Shown here: in pieces, positions 63,445 through 64,000 of the stretch
How the letters are laid out: the number at the start of each line of letters is the position of its first letter
How positions within the stretch are numbered: the stretch's first letter is position 1
Origin: Pterobdella sp. o SKG-2022
Taxonomy: Eukaryota; Annelida; Clitellata; Hirudinida; Piscicolidae
Length of the DNA stretch: 64,000 nucleotides
Reading direction: 5' to 3'
Assembly (NCBI GenBank): GCA_964035795.1
Contig: OZ038325.1
Coordinates: forward strand, 1,071,263 to 1,135,262
Translations under genes and position numbers: made by a program
The notes under the pieces: generated by a model
Seen by the model: the letters and a program-made list of their open reading frames with translations, nothing else
Told to the model about the DNA's origin: nothing
Database searches by the model: none

Positions 63445-63847
63445 TTTTATTATTATGAAGGGTTTTTTTTGTTTTCCAAACAGCATCATCACCAGCTTCA
63501 CCATCTTCCTCATCTTCAGCCTTTTCACCATCTTCACCATTACCCATTGTATTACCATAACTGATACTATTAAAACCCTTAGTCATATCTTCATTACCAT
63601 TAGTATTTTTAACCTTAGCACTCCCATCAACTCTACCCTTACAACTAGCTCTGAAACCACCATCTTCAACCCCAAAAAACCTACCACCACTCTGGCAATA
63701 CTCCTCAAAACAACCGCAACACAAGCAACAACCTTCTACAACAACATAACAACTGCCAACAAGTGGACAGCAACAATGACCACACAGGAAATGCTCCACG
63801 TGCCAAGATACTCCTTCCGCTTCCGTGCACGTGTCTGCAAATATTAT
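61232..63847 (-). CDS. Prickle-like PET/LIM protein, last exon (partial gene)
   Basis: One 2,616-bp exon (acceptor ctttttcag before 63847) gives the last 871 residues; upstream PET and LIM1 exons lie beyond the window. It opens with IIFADTCTEAEG, the Prickle LIM2 signature. The remaining LIM2 zinc ligands are present (HFLCGHC and CCGCFEEYC). LIM3 should follow, but its first motif reads CQSG and no second half is found. A very long disordered tail is rich in Asp, Glu, Asn and Lys. The protein ends KQCILS, a CAAX box of the kind that makes Prickle prenylated and membrane-bound. Prickle acts in planar cell polarity and gastrulation movements. The family is supported by LIM2 plus the CAAX box; whether this is the true Prickle orthologue or a diverged paralogue is open. 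Confidence 0.85.
61838..61885 (-). repeat. tRNA-like segment inside the Prickle-like exon
   Basis: On the minus strand, gacctaaaggtcgagagttc followed by gagtcctacccagagc looks like the anticodon arm, T arm (B box agttcgagtcc, 10 of 11 to consensus) and 3' acceptor of a tRNA. It is read in frame as DLKVESSSPTQSKK. No matching 5' half is clear. Possibly a remnant of a tRNA-derived SINE captured by the exon. Confidence 0.3.
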
Positions 63848-64000
63848 CTGAAAAAGAGGGAAGGTTATGGGGTGGAATGTGAAAAAAGAGTTGAGGGTGT
63901 GTGAAACAAAAAATACAAACATAATCCCAGCCAAAGCACACTCAGACATTCCCAATTATAAAAGCATACAAAAAAGCATAATAAGAATGAACCTAAAATC
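63848..64000 (-). other. Intron of the Prickle-like gene
   Basis: Upstream intron sequence with a pyrimidine-rich branch and acceptor region on the minus strand. The open frame that runs through it (apparent Met at 63955) is not the protein start, because the LIM2 homology begins exactly at the acceptor. Confidence 0.75.

Noticed and set aside
63137..63904. 255-residue plus-strand Ile/Thr-rich ORF
   Set aside because: Antisense shadow of the Asp-coding triplet repeats in the Prickle-like exon.
63848..63955. Start codon of the Prickle-like protein at 63955
   Set aside because: LIM2 homology begins exactly at the acceptor at 63847, and Prickle needs PET and LIM1 upstream, so this stretch is intron.
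1..64000. A novel multi-gene system
   Set aside because: Every well-supported gene belongs to a known family with unrelated roles. No clustered unknown genes, operon, or defence or mobile-system signature was found.

Overview
The window is invertebrate nuclear DNA. It is AT-rich, its genes have many introns, and it carries abundant microsatellites, retroelement fragments and one 200-base assembly gap. The gene set (Orthopedia homeobox, laminin-type integrin alpha, Prickle-like LIM protein, axonemal dynein, kinesin-II) marks a bilaterian animal. A lophotrochozoan such as an annelid or leech is my guess from overall character, not something the sequence proves.

Layout. 1.57-2.31 kb (minus): the 3' end of, or a complete small, unidentified gene. 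3.05-6.42 kb (plus): Orthopedia-type homeobox gene, two exons. 7.98-18.03 kb: three minus-strand housekeeping or ciliary genes in a row, KIF3A (4 exons), a DENND6 Rab-GEF (19 exons) and SNRPF (4 exons). 18.28-30.68 kb (plus): a complete laminin-receptor-type integrin alpha (31 exons, 1,079 residues as spliced by me). 30.7-34.2 kb: gene-poor DNA with a tRNA-derived SINE and a decayed minisatellite. 34.22-35.22 kb (minus): Dr1/NC2-beta (3 exons). 35.62-56.58 kb (plus): a complete outer-arm dynein heavy chain of the DNAH5/DNAH8 family (50 exons, 4,598 residues, open throughout). 56.6-61.2 kb: gene-poor DNA with the 3' part of a CR1/L2-like LINE. 61.23 kb to beyond the right edge (minus): the last exon of a Prickle-like gene with a C-terminal CAAX box.

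I built the exon models by joining family-conserved peptide blocks at splice sites and requiring phase to agree at every junction. All seven multi-exon models that I could close end in frame. SNRPF/integrin (249 bp) and Dr1/dynein (401 bp) are head-to-head pairs with probable shared promoters. KIF3A and DNAH both serve cilia, but the rest of the neighbourhood is functionally mixed; there is no operon and no sign of a novel multi-gene system. The most notable points are: the very uneven intron density of the dynein gene, with a likely GC-AG intron; a Prickle-like protein whose third LIM domain has decayed; CA-repeat 3' splice sites in several genes; dispersed elements with hairpin 3' ends; and trinucleotide repeats expanded into long Asn, Ser and Asp tracts inside three regulatory proteins.
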